NCBI RefSeq assembly: GCF_000016325.1 | Contig: NC_009436.1 | Coordinates: forward strand, 4,278,001-4,342,000 | Direction of reading: 5' to 3' | DNA from: Enterobacter sp. 638 | GTDB lineage: Bacteria; Pseudomonadota; Gammaproteobacteria; Enterobacterales; Enterobacteriaceae | DNA: 64,000 nucleotides | Made by a program: the position numbers and the translations under genes | The notes under the pieces: generated by a model | Databases searched by the model: none | Told to the model about the DNA's origin: nothing | The model's input: the letters and a program-made list of their open reading frames with translations, nothing else | Shown: positions 44,992 to 54,647 of the stretch, piece after piece | Position numbering within the stretch: the first letter of the stretch is position 1 | How the letters are laid out: the number at the start of each line of letters is the position of its first letter

Positions 44992-46179
44992 ATGACGGAA
45001 CACGAAAAATCCTCCGCCGTGGTTGAAGAGACCAGGGAGACTGTGGAGATCACGCCACAGCCAGAGATGACTGAGAAAACAGTTGAGAAGAAAAACGGCA
45101 ATAACAAAACCAGTCTGGCGCTGAGCGCTATCGCGATTGCCATTGCGCTGGCGGCGGGCGTTGGCTTATATGGCGTGGTGAAAAAACAAGCGACGAATCA
45201 GTCTGCGACCAGCGATGCGCTGGTGAATCAGATAACGGCCCTGCAAAAAGCGCAAGAAACGCAGAAAGCCGAGCTGGAAAGCGTGATTAAGCAACAATCG
45301 ACGCAGCTTGCCGAAGCCAATACGAAGCAGGAAGAGCTGACAAAACAGCTCGGTGAAGTGCAAGAAAAAGTTGCGACGATTTCGGGGACAGATGCCAAAA
45401 CCTGGCTGCTGTCCCAAGCGGATTTCCTGGTGAAACTGGCTGGGCGCAAGCTGTGGAGCGATCAGGATGTCACCACTGCCGCTGCACTGCTGAAGAGCGC
45501 GGACGCCAGCCTGGCTGACATGAACGATCCAAGTCTTATCACCGCACGTCGTGCTATTACCGAAGATATCGCCAGCCTGGGTGCCGTCTCGCAGGTCGAT
45601 TACGACGGCATTATTCTTAAAGTCAATCAGCTGTCGAATCAGATTGATAACCTGCGTCTGGCCGATAACAACGATGACGATACCCCGATGGATTCTGACG
45701 GCACTGAGCTGTCGAGTTCTCTGAGCGAGTGGCGCATCAACCTGCAAAAAAGCTGGCAGAACTTTATGGACAGCTTCATTACTGTCCGCCGTCGTGACGA
45801 GACCGCCGTGCCGCTGTTAGCACCGAACCAGGATGTCTATCTGCGCGAAAACATTCGTTCCCGCCTGCTGGTCGCCGCACAGGCCGTACCACGTCATCAG
45901 GAAGAGACGTACAAACAGGCGCTGGATAATGTGTCTACATGGGTGCGTGCTTACTACGACACCAGCGATGCCACTACGACGGCGTTTTTGGATGATGTTG
46001 ATAAGCTGAGTCAGCAGAACATCACGATGAACGTGCCGGACCAGCTCGAAAGCCAGCCAATTCTGGAAAAGCTGATGCAAACACGCGTGCGTAATTTGCT
46101 GGCACAGCCCGGCGTTGCGGCAGAACCCGCAGCCGAAGCGCCAGCCGCTGCCGCTGAAAGCGCCCCGCAAGGAGAGTAG
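44992..46179 (+). CDS. hemX: Inner-membrane protein HemX
   Basis: Membrane-anchored protein (395 aa) of the hem operon, often listed as a uroporphyrinogen-III methyltransferase but without SAM-binding motifs here. Cytoplasmic N-terminus (about 1-38, Glu/Thr-rich), one membrane span ([20 protein letters not shown], about 42-61), then a coiled coil (about 70-125) and an alpha-helical periplasmic domain. It ends in an Ala/Glu/Pro-rich tail. It lies 21 nt after hemD and 2 nt before hemY. Function is not established. Confidence 0.94.
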   Translation: MTEHEKSSAVVEETRETVEITPQPEMTEKTVEKKNGNNKTSLALSAIAIAIALAAGVGLYGVVKKQATNQSATSDALVNQITALQKAQETQKAELESVIKQQSTQLAEANTKQEELTKQLGEVQEKVATISGTDAKTWLLSQADFLVKLAGRKLWSDQDVTTAAALLKSADASLADMNDPSLITARRAITEDIASLGAVSQVDYDGIILKVNQLSNQIDNLRLADNNDDDTPMDSDGTELSSSLSEWRINLQKSWQNFMDSFITVRRRDETAVPLLAPNQDVYLRENIRSRLLVAAQAVPRHQEETYKQALDNVSTWVRAYYDTSDATTTAFLDDVDKLSQQNITMNVPDQLESQPILEKLMQTRVRNLLAQPGVAAEPAAEAPAAAAESAPQGE

Positions 46180-46181
46180 CG

Positions 46182-47381
46182 ATGCTTAAAGTTCTCTTCC
46201 TCTTCTTATTGTTGATCGCCGGGATCGTACTGGGGCCAATGCTTGCGGGCCATCAAGGCTACGTGCTGATCCAGACCGATAACTACAATATCGAAACGAG
46301 CGTCACGGGCCTGGTGATCATCTTGATCCTCACCATGGTGGCGCTGTTCGCCATCGAATGGATCCTGCGCCGTATTTTCCGCACGGGCGCACATACCCGC
46401 AGCTGGTTTGTTGGCCGCAAACGCCGTCGTGCACGCAAGCAGACCGAACAGGCGCTGCTGAAACTGGCTGAAGGCGATTATCAGCAAGTTGAAAAGCTGA
46501 TGACCAAAAACGCCGATCACGCTGAGCAGCCGGTGGTTAACTATCTGCTAGCCGCAGAAGCCGCCCAGCAGCGCGGCGATGAAATGCGTGCCAATCAGCA
46601 TCTTGAGCGCGCGTCCGAACTGGCTTCTAACGACCAGATTCCAGTTGAAATTACACGCGTGCGTCTGCAACTGGCGCGAGGTGAAAACCACGCAGCGCGT
46701 CACGGTGTTGACCGTCTGCTGGAAATCACGCCACACCATCCGGAAGTGCTGCGTCTGGCAGAGCAGGCTTATATCCGCACCGGCGCCTGGGGTTCATTGC
46801 TGGATATTATTCCTTCTATGGCAAAAGCCGACGTGGGTGATGATGAACACCGTGATGCGCTGCAGCGTCAGGCGTGGATTGGCCTGATGGATCAGGCGCG
46901 GGCCGATCTGGGTAGCGACGGTCTGAAAACCTGGTGGAAGAATCAGAGCCGTAAAACGCGCCAGCAAGTTCCATTGCAGGTGGCGATGGCAGAACATCTC
47001 ATCGAATGTGACGATCATGACACCGCGCAGGCGATCATTCTTGATGGCTTGAAGCGTCAGTATGACGATCGTCTGGTGATGGTGATCCCGCGTCTCAAGA
47101 CCAACAATCCTGAGCAGATGGAAAAAATGTTACGCCAGCAGATCAAGACGGTGGGCGATCGTCCGCTGCTATGGAGCACGCTGGGTCAGTCGCTGATGAA
47201 GCACGGCGAATGGCAGGAGGCGAGCCTCGCTTTCCGCGCTGCGTTGAAACAGCGCCCGGATGCGTTTGATTATGCATGGCTTGCCGACTCGCTGGACAAA
47301 CAGCACAAGCCAGAAGAAGCCGCGGCGATGCGTCGTGATGGCCTGCTGCTCACCTTGCAGAATAACGGCAGTCAGGTGTAA
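46182..47381 (+). CDS. hemY: Heme-operon TPR membrane protein HemY
   Basis: Inner-membrane protein (399 aa) unrelated to Gram-positive HemY oxidase. Two N-terminal spans (about 1-25 and 40-60) are followed by the basic segment GRKRRRARKQTEQ and TPR repeats through the C-terminus. In E. coli it is thought to coordinate heme-pathway enzymes. It is the last gene of hemCDXY, followed by a strong terminator. Confidence 0.95.
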   Translation: MLKVLFLFLLLIAGIVLGPMLAGHQGYVLIQTDNYNIETSVTGLVIILILTMVALFAIEWILRRIFRTGAHTRSWFVGRKRRRARKQTEQALLKLAEGDYQQVEKLMTKNADHAEQPVVNYLLAAEAAQQRGDEMRANQHLERASELASNDQIPVEITRVRLQLARGENHAARHGVDRLLEITPHHPEVLRLAEQAYIRTGAWGSLLDIIPSMAKADVGDDEHRDALQRQAWIGLMDQARADLGSDGLKTWWKNQSRKTRQQVPLQVAMAEHLIECDDHDTAQAIILDGLKRQYDDRLVMVIPRLKTNNPEQMEKMLRQQIKTVGDRPLLWSTLGQSLMKHGEWQEASLAFRAALKQRPDAFDYAWLADSLDKQHKPEEAAAMRRDGLLLTLQNNGSQV

Positions 47382-47388
47382 GCATCAT

Positions 47389-47417
47389 AAAGGAGGCCAA
47401 AACGGCCTCCTTTTTTT
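47389..47417 (+). terminator. Rho-independent terminator of hemCDXY
   Basis: Stem AAAGGAGGCC/GGCCTCCTTT with a short A-rich loop, followed by a run of T residues. It starts 8 nt after the hemY stop. Confidence 0.92.
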
Positions 47418-47556
47418 ATTCCCTTTCTCCTGCTACATTCTTTGCAACGTCATTAGAGAACGCCCCCGCCAATGTAACGATGTCTTTTCATTAACCTTTT
47501 TCCCTACACGCGCATTTTGCCGCGTGGAATAAATCGTTCTTGAAAGGACCGTTTTT

Positions 47557-48765
47557 ATGAATACCCTTTTGTATGCGCTTTTTGAAGCGCTGCGACGCCA
47601 CCGTTGGCTGCGCATGCTGGCCTGTGCATTCGTCTTTACCTCTCTGGGGAATGGCTTAACACAGGTCGTTATCTTTGGCTTGCTGTTGAGCTGGAAAGCC
47701 CCCGCCTCATTGCTCACAGTCGCCTATTTGTTCGCGACCTTACCCGGATTTATTGGCAGCCTGATAGGAGAAAAACTCTGTCGAGTTTACTCGCCTGTAC
47801 ACCTGCTAATACTGACGGAACTCTTAGGCCTCACGGCTCTACTCTTTCCCCTGCTAGGCATTCATTATCACAGCGTCACGGCATTATTAGCCGTTCAATC
47901 AACGGAAGCTCTCCTTACCGGGATGAGCTGGCCTGCCCTCACCCTGCTGTTCAAGCGGGCTTTAACCACGGCCGAACTCCCTGCCGCAACCTGTCTGGAA
48001 AATGTGATTTTTGCTTCGCAAGTGTTGCTAGGGATGGGGTTGGGGATTGTGCTGTTTGACTATCTGTCGGTACTGACTTTGTTGGCGATAGACGCCGCCA
48101 GCTTTGTCGGATCTCTCGTGATGTTATCGCTGGCGGGAAGCGCGCTGACGTTAACTGCTACAGATCCTGTAAAAATCACTACGCCAGAACCGTTGCACTG
48201 GAAGAAACTTTCCCGGCGACAAAAGCGTAGCCTCCTGCTGCTTCCGGCTCTGGCAGCCGTGGGTGCGCCTGCGATGGCGCTGCTTCCCGCTCTAGCGCAG
48301 CATATCAACCCCACCAACGCCGCGGGGCTAGCACTCCCCTTGCTGTTCGCCCGTAGCCTCGGGCAATTGTGCGGACCGATGATGATGAACAGAGACAGTC
48401 TTCCGCGCTACGCAAATCGCAATCGTCCTTTGCTGACCTGCCTGAGCATCTTTTTACTGGCTTATGGACTGCTCCCGCTTTTTGCGGGAGTGCAGACGGC
48501 GGCCCTGGGGATGATTTTTGTCGCGCATCTGGCATCAAACATTGTGTTTGCAGCCGGAACGTACGGGGTATTGAGCCATTTTGAGACGCTACAGGTTTCA
48601 GCCGCGAGCGGTAAGGCATGGCGATGGCAAACCTTTAGCGCGTCAGTGTTTACCTGTTTTGCAGCAACGCTTGCCTCAACGCTTGGGGCGGTTCAGGCAT
48701 TGTATATCGTGTCCGCCAGCGCGTTAATCATTGTGGCGGCAGTGATGGCGCGTTACCGGGAATAA
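47557..48765 (+). CDS. MFS transporter of unknown substrate
   Basis: Major facilitator protein (402 aa) with about 12 hydrophobic spans in two halves separated by a basic loop near residue 215 (WKKLSRRQKRSLLLL). It most resembles the EntS/MFS_3-type exporters in general build; I do not recognise the substrate. The ATG follows AAAGGA. It stands alone between hemY and glmZ, where E. coli has aslA and aslB. At least seven Leu codons are CTA and one Ile is ATA, rare in the neighbours, which suggests acquisition from another source. Confidence 0.85.
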   Translation: MNTLLYALFEALRRHRWLRMLACAFVFTSLGNGLTQVVIFGLLLSWKAPASLLTVAYLFATLPGFIGSLIGEKLCRVYSPVHLLILTELLGLTALLFPLLGIHYHSVTALLAVQSTEALLTGMSWPALTLLFKRALTTAELPAATCLENVIFASQVLLGMGLGIVLFDYLSVLTLLAIDAASFVGSLVMLSLAGSALTLTATDPVKITTPEPLHWKKLSRRQKRSLLLLPALAAVGAPAMALLPALAQHINPTNAAGLALPLLFARSLGQLCGPMMMNRDSLPRYANRNRPLLTCLSIFLLAYGLLPLFAGVQTAALGMIFVAHLASNIVFAAGTYGVLSHFETLQVSAASGKAWRWQTFSASVFTCFAATLASTLGAVQALYIVSASALIIVAAVMARYRE

Positions 48766-48770
48766 TCCAT

Positions 48771-48971
48771 AAAAAAACGCCTGCTAAAAAGCAGGCGTTA
48801 AACAGATCTATTCGACAACATATTTGGTGCTTCACTCAACGTTGTGTCCATGGTGTTTGATGAGGCCGAAGCGACATCTGTCGGTGGACGATAAGCACCG
48901 TAAATGGCTCTGCGTCATTCCTGAGTTTATGAGGCACTAAGGCGAACATAAGAGGTGGAATGAGCATCTAC
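48771..48971 (-). ncRNA. glmZ: Small regulatory RNA GlmZ
   Basis: The minus strand reads GTAGATGCTCATTCCACCTC from 48971 and follows the E. coli GlmZ sequence as I recall it nearly throughout, including the CACAACGTTGAGTGAAGCACC region. It ends in a Rho-independent terminator: AACGCCTGC/GCAGGCGTT stem (48776-48799), then seven T residues. GlmZ, with Hfq, activates glmS translation when glucosamine-6-phosphate is low and is destroyed by RapZ/RNase E; GlmY is its decoy. Location next to hemY agrees with E. coli. Length is about 201 nt. Confidence 0.95.
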
Positions 48972-48982
48972 ATGTATATTAT

Positions 48983-48998
48983 TGCATGTTACGTGCCA
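48983..48998 (-). promoter_or_regulatory. Sigma-54 promoter of glmZ
   Basis: TGGCACGTAACATGCA on the minus strand fits TGGCAC-N5-TTGCA with one mismatch. The GG and GC pairs fall about 25 and 12-13 bp before the predicted RNA start at 48971, the exact sigma-54 geometry. An overlapping sigma-70 promoter is possible. Confidence 0.85.
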
Positions 48999-49104
48999 AG
49001 GTTGCATCCAGAACTTATTCGCTTTGCAACATTTTAAGAATTAAGGAATTTTTTCTTTTTGGAGTGAGTACGTGCAGAAAGAGAGAGCGCAAAGCTAACC
49101 AAGA

Positions 49105-49122
49105 TGTCTCCTGGCAGAGACA
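49105..49122 (-). promoter_or_regulatory. GlrR (QseF) box 1 upstream of glmZ
   Basis: Exact TGTC-N10-GACA match, with a longer TGTCTC/GAGACA palindrome. It lies about 143 bp upstream of the glmZ start. GlrR is the sigma-54 activator of glmY and, in several enterobacteria, of glmZ. Confidence 0.8.
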
Positions 49123-49167
49123 CTATAATCCAGTTATGATAATTACCTTATAAATCAGATAGCTATA

Positions 49168-49185
49168 TGTCTCTGAATGGCGACA
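49168..49185 (-). promoter_or_regulatory. GlrR (QseF) box 2 upstream of glmZ
   Basis: Second exact TGTC-N10-GACA match, 63 bp upstream of box 1, six helical turns away. The AT-rich stretch 49030-49065 between the boxes and promoter would suit IHF bending, though I see no clear IHF site. Confidence 0.78.
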
Positions 49186-49237
49186 AACCGTGATAACGTT
49201 GTCGGGAAATGACTACAGATTAAGGAATCGCAGAAAA

Positions 49238-49262
49238 CAAAAAACCCCGCCGAAGCGGGGTT
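49238..49262 (-). terminator. Terminator of the argX-hisR-leuT-proM operon
   Basis: Stem AACCCCGC/GCGGGGTT with a CGAA/TTCG tetraloop, followed on the minus strand by TTTTTTGTTTT. It begins 7 nt after the proM CCA end. Confidence 0.92.
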
Positions 49263-49268
49263 CAAAAT

Positions 49269-49345
49269 TGGTCGGCGAGAGAGGATTCGAACCTCCGACC
49301 CACTGGTCCCAAACCAGTTGCGCTACCAAGCTGCGCTACTCGCCG
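49269..49345 (-). tRNA. proM: tRNA-Pro (TGG)
   Basis: 77-nt cloverleaf with encoded CCA. The anticodon loop TTTGGGA gives anticodon TGG. The acceptor stem CGGCGAG/CTCGCCG is intact. It is the last tRNA of the four-gene operon. Confidence 0.98.
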
Positions 49346-49388
49346 AAATACTGCTTTTTTTGAATTTCTAGTTCAACTCTTTAAGTCG

Positions 49389-49475
49389 TGGTGCGAGGGG
49401 GGGGACTTGAACCCCCACGTCCGTTAAGACACTAACACCTGAAGCTAGCGCGTCTACCAATTCCGCCACCGTCGC
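49389..49475 (-). tRNA. leuT: tRNA-Leu (CAG)
   Basis: 87-nt class II tRNA with a long variable arm and encoded CCA. The anticodon CAG lies in GCTTCAGGTG. The T arm has the GGTTCAAGTC signature. Confidence 0.98.
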
Positions 49476-49494
49476 ATGTCACAACTTATAATAA

Positions 49495-49570
49495 TGGGGT
49501 GGCTAATGGGACTCGAACCCACGACAACTGGAATCACAATCCAGGGCTCTACCAACTGAGCTATAGCCAC
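49495..49570 (-). tRNA. hisR: tRNA-His (GTG)
   Basis: 76-nt tRNA with encoded CCA. The anticodon GTG is in GGATTGTGATTCC. It starts GTGGCTATAG; the extra G at position -1 needed for histidine charging can be supplied by the first G here. Confidence 0.98.
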
Positions 49571-49636
49571 CACAACTTATTCTTTCACGCGGTTCTGTCT
49601 ACTTAACAGACCACCGCAGCTCTAGCACCGGGTAAA

Positions 49637-49713
<77 letters not shown>

Positions 49714-49734
49714 TTAGCGCCGTTGCGGGGCTGG

Positions 49735-49763
49735 ATATTACGGAGGTCTCGGCCTGCTGTCTA
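49735..49763 (-). promoter_or_regulatory. Promoter of the tRNA operon
   Basis: On the minus strand: TAGACA, a 17-bp spacer, then TAATAT, 21 bp before argX. A GC-rich discriminator (CCAGCCCCGC) follows, as expected for a stringently controlled stable-RNA promoter. Confidence 0.7.
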
Positions 49764-49830
49764 GTGCTTTTTCAAAATAAATGCGCGTTTGGTTATGCTT
49801 TGCGCATTTTACTGTTTCTAACGCTACTTT

Positions 49831-51201
49831 TTAGCGTTGAGCGTGTCGACTCAGTCCAAAAAGCTTATACGCGACCGATACCGCAGCCATGAAGATCATG
49901 CCGACAAACAGCGACATGCGAGTGTCTTCATTGAAATACATGCCGATCAAAACGCAAACCAGGAATGCCATCGTTAAATAGTTCGCCCACGGGAACATAA
50001 TGGAGCGGAACGGGTGGCTGGCAATTGCTTCTTTATGCGCCTGGCGGAAACGCAACTGGCTGATCAGGATAACAAACCACGGCACCATGCCCGGCAATAC
50101 GCTTGCGCTATAGACGTAGACAAACACGCGCTGCGGATTCGGAATAATGTAATTCAGGCACGACCCTATCAGCAGAATGGCAATAGAAATAGCCACGCCC
50201 GCGACCGGTACGCCAGCGCGAGAGACTTTTCCGACGGCTGCCGGAAGCTGACGATTGTTGGCTAATGCATAGAGCATACGCCCGCAGCTGTACATTCCGC
50301 TGTTGCAGCCTGAGAGCGCCGCAGTCAGCACCACAAAGTTAATGATACCTGCTGCTGCAGTGATACCGATTTTGGCGAAGGTCAGCACAAACGGGCTGCC
50401 GGTGGTGCCAATTTGGTTCCATGGGAAGATCGTGACGATAACGAAAATCGCGCCCACATAGAAAATCAGAATACGCCACAGAACTTTGCCCACTGCGCTG
50501 CGCAGCGTGACCTGTGGATTTTTCGCTTCACCAGCGGTGATCCCAATCAGCTCTACGCCCTGATACGACGCGACCACAATGCAGAGCGCCGTCAGGAAGC
50601 CTTTCCAGCCGCCCGCAAAGAAACCGCCGTGCTCGGTCAGATTGCCAAAACCAATCGCCTGACCGCCGTTACCAAAGCCGAAGAAAATCACGCCAAGGCC
50701 CACGACAATCATTACGATAATTGTCGTGACCTTGATCATCGCAAACCAAAACTCAATTTCACCGTATAAACGCACGGCAGCGAGGTTCGCTAATGCCACC
50801 AACCCCACGGCTATCAAGGCGGGTATCCACTGCACCATATCCGGGAACCAGAACTGGACGTAGACCCCTATCGCGGTAATTTCTGATATCCCCACCGCCA
50901 TCCACATAAACCAGTAGGACCAGGCCGTGAGATAGCCAAAAAACGGGCTCATGTAGCGATGCGCGTAAACGGCAAATGATCCGGCAACCGGCTCAAGGAA
51001 CAGCATCTCGCCCATCGATCGCATGATAAAGAAGACGAACAGCCCGGCGACAATATACGCCAACAAAACGGACGGACCAGCCCATTTCAGCGTACTGGCT
51101 GAGCCCATAAACAGGCCAACGCCGATGGTACCGCCAAGCGCTATTAATTCAATGTGTCGAGCTTCCAGCCCACGCTGTAGCTCAGGTTTTTTCTCTGCCA
51201 T
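49831..51201 (-). CDS. thrP: Threonine/serine proton symporter ThrP (YifK)
   Basis: Amino acid permease (456 aa) of the APC family with 12 membrane spans, shown in E. coli to import threonine and serine. The N-terminal signature is [20 protein letters not shown], and [16 protein letters not shown] lies near residue 225. The start [13 protein letters not shown] at 51201 follows GAGGA; the frame is open for 55 more codons, without homology. A GcvB-type CA-rich target lies just before the ribosome site. It follows the wec cluster on the same strand. Confidence 0.95.
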   Translation of the reverse strand: MAEKKPELQRGLEARHIELIALGGTIGVGLFMGSASTLKWAGPSVLLAYIVAGLFVFFIMRSMGEMLFLEPVAGSFAVYAHRYMSPFFGYLTAWSYWFMWMAVGISEITAIGVYVQFWFPDMVQWIPALIAVGLVALANLAAVRLYGEIEFWFAMIKVTTIIVMIVVGLGVIFFGFGNGGQAIGFGNLTEHGGFFAGGWKGFLTALCIVVASYQGVELIGITAGEAKNPQVTLRSAVGKVLWRILIFYVGAIFVIVTIFPWNQIGTTGSPFVLTFAKIGITAAAGIINFVVLTAALSGCNSGMYSCGRMLYALANNRQLPAAVGKVSRAGVPVAGVAISIAILLIGSCLNYIIPNPQRVFVYVYSASVLPGMVPWFVILISQLRFRQAHKEAIASHPFRSIMFPWANYLTMAFLVCVLIGMYFNEDTRMSLFVGMIFMAAVSVAYKLFGLSRHAQR

Positions 51202-51465
51202 AAATCCTCGGTTGTGTTTGCTTCTTCCGGGCCTACGCCGGTTATTGTTATGGGTAAAGATTTCGCCACAACAGGCCATGCGGCACCGACTGTCGAGATT
51301 AACGGTAGGCGCAAAAACACCATGGCACTGCGATGAGCGTGAGAATGGTTTCTTAAATTCTGCCAAATGGCAAACGATGCATTAAATAAATGAATGCATT
51401 GCACACAAACGCAGCAGTTTTGCAGGGGAGTTGCAGCGCGAATAGCATATCGCGCTACATTTTGA
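51202..51465 (-). promoter_or_regulatory. thrP (yifK) leader region
   Basis: This 264-bp gap has no gene. It holds a candidate GcvB target near thrP, an AT-rich inverted repeat ATGCATT-N9-AATGCAT (51377-51399) that could be an operator, and an AGCGCGA/TCGCGCT hairpin (51435-51456) after the wecG stop without a T tract. Confidence 0.45.
51211..51220 (-). promoter_or_regulatory. Candidate GcvB sRNA target site
   Basis: CAAACACAAC on the minus strand is complementary to the G/U-rich R1 region of GcvB. It ends a few bases before the GAGGA ribosome site of thrP. yifK is a reported GcvB target in Salmonella and E. coli. Confidence 0.55.
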
Positions 51466-52209
51466 TTACATTTTGCCGGTGTAATGCCAGGCGAGGTATC
51501 GCAGGAGTTTAATCTGTCGTGTGATGCGGCTTGGCTGAGACAAGAGACGATACAGCCACTCAAGCCCTAAGTTTTGCCACACTTTCGGTGCACGCTTTAC
51601 ATGACCGGTAAAGACATCGTAGGTGCCGCCCACGCCCATATAGAGCGCGTCGGGGCAAATCATCCGGCAGTCGCGCATCAGGATCTCCTGACGCGGTGAG
51701 CCCATCGCGACGGTCACAATCTTTGCACCGCTGTCACGGACGCGTTCAAAAAGCGCCTGACGGTCTTCCGGTTTGAAGTAGCCGTCCTGGCTTCCGACGA
51801 TATTCACGTTCCACTGCGCACGCAGTTTTTGTTCTGTTTGTGACAGCACCTCTGGCTTGCCACCGATAAGGAATACTGGCGTATTGGCAGCGCCGGCACG
51901 TGCCATTAAGGCTTCCCACAGGTCCGCTCCTGCCACGCGCGAGACGCGTGCCTGCGGGTATTTCTTACGTATCGAGCGCACAACGCTGATGCCATCGGCA
52001 TATTTGAACTCTGCCGCCTCGATGAGGCCTTTTACTTCAGCGTTATCCTCAATGGCCAGCATCTTTTCCGCGTTAATCGCCACCAGCGTACCGGATTTAA
52101 TCTGTCCATCTGCAGCGCATAAAAAATCCAGCGCATGCTGCATATCACGCCAGCCAATGAGTTGCAGGCCGCGCAACGTGTACATTGGCGCAGAAGTATT
52201 GTCAGTCAT
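51466..52209 (-). CDS. wecG: UDP-ManNAcA transferase WecG
   Basis: Adds ManNAcA to lipid I(GlcNAc), giving ECA lipid II. WecG/TagA/CpsF family, 247 aa. The family motifs are [26 protein letters not shown] and [14 protein letters not shown], with [20 protein letters not shown] near the C-terminus; it lies at the inner face of the membrane. It is the last wec gene, 12 nt after wzyE. Confidence 0.97.
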   Translation of the reverse strand: MTDNTSAPMYTLRGLQLIGWRDMQHALDFLCAADGQIKSGTLVAINAEKMLAIEDNAEVKGLIEAAEFKYADGISVVRSIRKKYPQARVSRVAGADLWEALMARAGAANTPVFLIGGKPEVLSQTEQKLRAQWNVNIVGSQDGYFKPEDRQALFERVRDSGAKIVTVAMGSPRQEILMRDCRMICPDALYMGVGGTYDVFTGHVKRAPKVWQNLGLEWLYRLLSQPSRITRQIKLLRYLAWHYTGKM

Positions 52210-52221
52210 TATTATCCTTAC

Positions 52222-53571
52222 TCAGACTTGGGAAAGCGTCCTGGCAGTCCGCAGCTCACGTTTGTGAACCAGACCAGCAACATCAAACAGCCAGTACAAC
52301 AGCTTCGCCAGTAGCAGGCAGACGCCGAAAACCACCATAAAGAACACCACGCGCGAAACGAATGAATCCAGCCCTTCGCGCGCCAAAACAATCATATTGA
52401 AAATGGCACCAAAGCAGAAACTGTGCAAAATCGCTGCCTTGTAACGATTCGGCTCCTCGTTTCCACGGAGGTATAACCAGTCAAACCATTTGATGATTAA
52501 ACCGACCGCCACCGCGCCTGGCAAAATAAACCAGACGCCCCCCATGACGACCAGAGAGCCGATTAACGTGGGGGAGATCGCCAGCCCAGAGTGGTTGTTC
52601 AGCACTTCCCAGGTGAAATAATTCGCCGTGTTCAGCACAATTCCTGGTCGGTCTGGCCATAGCCAGGTGGGGATGAAGACGTAGAAATCGCGCACGATCG
52701 GCGCCAGCCCCTGAAATTCGATTTTGTCGTAATTTTGCAGCAGCAACGCCAGGTTTTCCCACGGAGAGAAAGTGTCACGGGTGAGGTACAGGAAGGTATA
52801 AAACGCTTCGTCACCGCTCACGTCCAAGCTATAGCGTTTCAGCGCTAGCCAGAACATACCGACAATGCCAAACACACCTGCCGCGACCAGCATCCACAGT
52901 GAAATCCAGCCGCGAATGATGCCGATAAACAGGAAGATGGCGAAGGCGATGATGATGTTTGCGCGTGTGCCGCCGACAATCATGTAGGTGAGCATGCCAA
53001 ATGCCACGGTGCTGACCAGGAAAAACAGCCACGCCTTGCTGTCCTGACGCAGAAAATAGACCACCAGCATCGCCGGAATGAAGAAATAGAAGAAGCGTTT
53101 AAGCGCTACGCCGGAGACTTCTGCGGAGAAAATCTGGCTATACGAATGCAGCTTAAACAGCAAAAAGCCGTTATGCATAAAGAAGATACCGACGCTAACC
53201 AGCGCGATAATCATCAACATTACCCACGTCAGGTGCGTTTCCACCCGATTCATGGTGAACAGCGGGCGACGCGGGGCGTGGTTTACCGTGCGTAAACGCG
53301 TTTTATAGGTCACGTAATAAACCGCGTAGAAACAGGTCGCCGATAACAACGCCTGCATCAGAATTTCGGGCGGTGCGACACCCACATCAAAACGGAAGGC
53401 CAGGATGCTAGTCAGCGGAAAACCGAAGAAAAACGTCAGTAAAAACAACAGCGAAAAGAAGACGTTAAAATTAAAGCGCACACGGCGAAACTCGAACCAG
53501 GTCAAGGTCGCGATGAACAACGAGCTCAGAAGCCAAATCACCAACAGGCCGCTAAATTGCAACTGGCTCAT
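52222..53571 (-). CDS. wzyE: ECA polymerase WzyE
   Basis: Polytopic inner-membrane polymerase (449 aa) that joins ECA trisaccharide units on the periplasmic side. About 11 hydrophobic spans; conserved segments [20 protein letters not shown], the large periplasmic loop with [20 protein letters not shown], and [20 protein letters not shown]. The ATG at 53571 overlaps the wecF stop by 4 nt; the longer frame to 53610 runs inside wecF. The tail differs from E. coli. Confidence 0.96.
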   Translation of the reverse strand: MSQLQFSGLLVIWLLSSLFIATLTWFEFRRVRFNFNVFFSLLFLLTFFFGFPLTSILAFRFDVGVAPPEILMQALLSATCFYAVYYVTYKTRLRTVNHAPRRPLFTMNRVETHLTWVMLMIIALVSVGIFFMHNGFLLFKLHSYSQIFSAEVSGVALKRFFYFFIPAMLVVYFLRQDSKAWLFFLVSTVAFGMLTYMIVGGTRANIIIAFAIFLFIGIIRGWISLWMLVAAGVFGIVGMFWLALKRYSLDVSGDEAFYTFLYLTRDTFSPWENLALLLQNYDKIEFQGLAPIVRDFYVFIPTWLWPDRPGIVLNTANYFTWEVLNNHSGLAISPTLIGSLVVMGGVWFILPGAVAVGLIIKWFDWLYLRGNEEPNRYKAAILHSFCFGAIFNMIVLAREGLDSFVSRVVFFMVVFGVCLLLAKLLYWLFDVAGLVHKRELRTARTLSQV

Positions 53572-54647
53572 GCGTTGTCTCCCGCAGCAATTCGCAGCGC
53601 CCGGTGCCACGGCGTGAGATAGTTAGGGCTGAAAAAGTCGATGGCATTTTTGTCCACCAGCGCCAGTTGACGTTGCGCTTCACGCACCACGTTTTCATTC
53701 AAATCATCCGTCGTAAACAGGACGGGAATGTTTTGCTCCGCCATATCCTGCCAGAACGGATTTTCACGGTTGAGCACGCACGGGATGCCGGCCTGAATCA
53801 GCAGGCACAGCGTTCCAATCCCCTGCTGACGCGCAAAGATGAAGTAACCGAGATCGCATTGACGCAGCAAAGCCAGGTATTCATCAAACTCCAGCTTATC
53901 GCTGAGAACCTGCAGATTTTGCGGGCTAAAGAGTGCCAGACCGCTCTGCCGTACCTCGGCAATGTACGCGCCGTTATTAGCAGGATAGCCCATCGGGACG
54001 ATCACGTTCACCGTATCGCCAAACTGCTGATGCACCGCTTTCAGTGCCGCAATATGTTCGTTGCTGCGATCGCCAGAATTGCCCACAAGGACGGTGAGCT
54101 TGCCTTCGCGCCGGGCGTTGATTGCCATCCCATTCAGCGCAGGGTTCATACGTGTCGGGAAATAGAGTAACTCTCCACGAACATTCGGGTGCTGCTTCGC
54201 AAAATAATTGAGATCGCCGCGCGTCGCAAACACACAGCCCACACGCCCCTGGGCCATACGGCGCAGCGGATAGAAGAGGCGGAATTTCCAGCCGCGCGAC
54301 GCTTCATACAGGTCCGCGCCCCAGATATGCCAGCTAAACTGCGCAGGTTTAATACCGCCACTCAGCAATGCCAGCCACAAACCGGTGTTGAACTGTCCAT
54401 GAAAGAAGAAACGCTGATCGCGGTTAGCTTTCGCTTTGGCGATAACGGCTTTCGCCAGCGTCGCTTTGTCCGCAAAGCAGGTCAACGATAGCGCCGGGTA
54501 AGCGTCGCTTAAGCCATTATCCTGCCCAACGAGCATAAATACGCGCGCATCGGCGCTCGTACTCGCCAGCTCATCATTGAAGAACCGCATAACGGTTTGG
54601 TTGTGGTGCGGGATATTCGATCCCAACACATGAATCAGTGCAGTCAT
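53568..54647 (-). CDS. wecF: TDP-Fuc4NAc:lipid II transferase WecF
   Basis: Adds 4-acetamido-4,6-dideoxy-galactose to lipid II, finishing the ECA repeat (lipid III). GT56 family, 359 aa. Conserved segments are [32 protein letters not shown] and the C-terminal [10 protein letters not shown]. It overlaps both wzxE (4 nt) and wzyE (4 nt). Confidence 0.97.
   Translation of the reverse strand: MTALIHVLGSNIPHHNQTVMRFFNDELASTSADARVFMLVGQDNGLSDAYPALSLTCFADKATLAKAVIAKAKANRDQRFFFHGQFNTGLWLALLSGGIKPAQFSWHIWGADLYEASRGWKFRLFYPLRRMAQGRVGCVFATRGDLNYFAKQHPNVRGELLYFPTRMNPALNGMAINARREGKLTVLVGNSGDRSNEHIAALKAVHQQFGDTVNVIVPMGYPANNGAYIAEVRQSGLALFSPQNLQVLSDKLEFDEYLALLRQCDLGYFIFARQQGIGTLCLLIQAGIPCVLNRENPFWQDMAEQNIPVLFTTDDLNENVVREAQRQLALVDKNAIDFFSPNYLTPWHRALRIAAGDNA

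Noticed and set aside
48832..48918. 28-codon ORF (MTQSHLRCLSSTDRCRFG...) just before a terminator on the minus strand
   Set aside because: It lies wholly inside the GlmZ sRNA, whose sequence and terminator explain the signal; the AGGA touches the ATG with no spacing.
49397..49404. Run of G residues in leuT as a possible sequencing error
   Set aside because: It corresponds to the known G/C-rich T-arm and acceptor pairing of this tRNA, and total length is the expected 87 nt.
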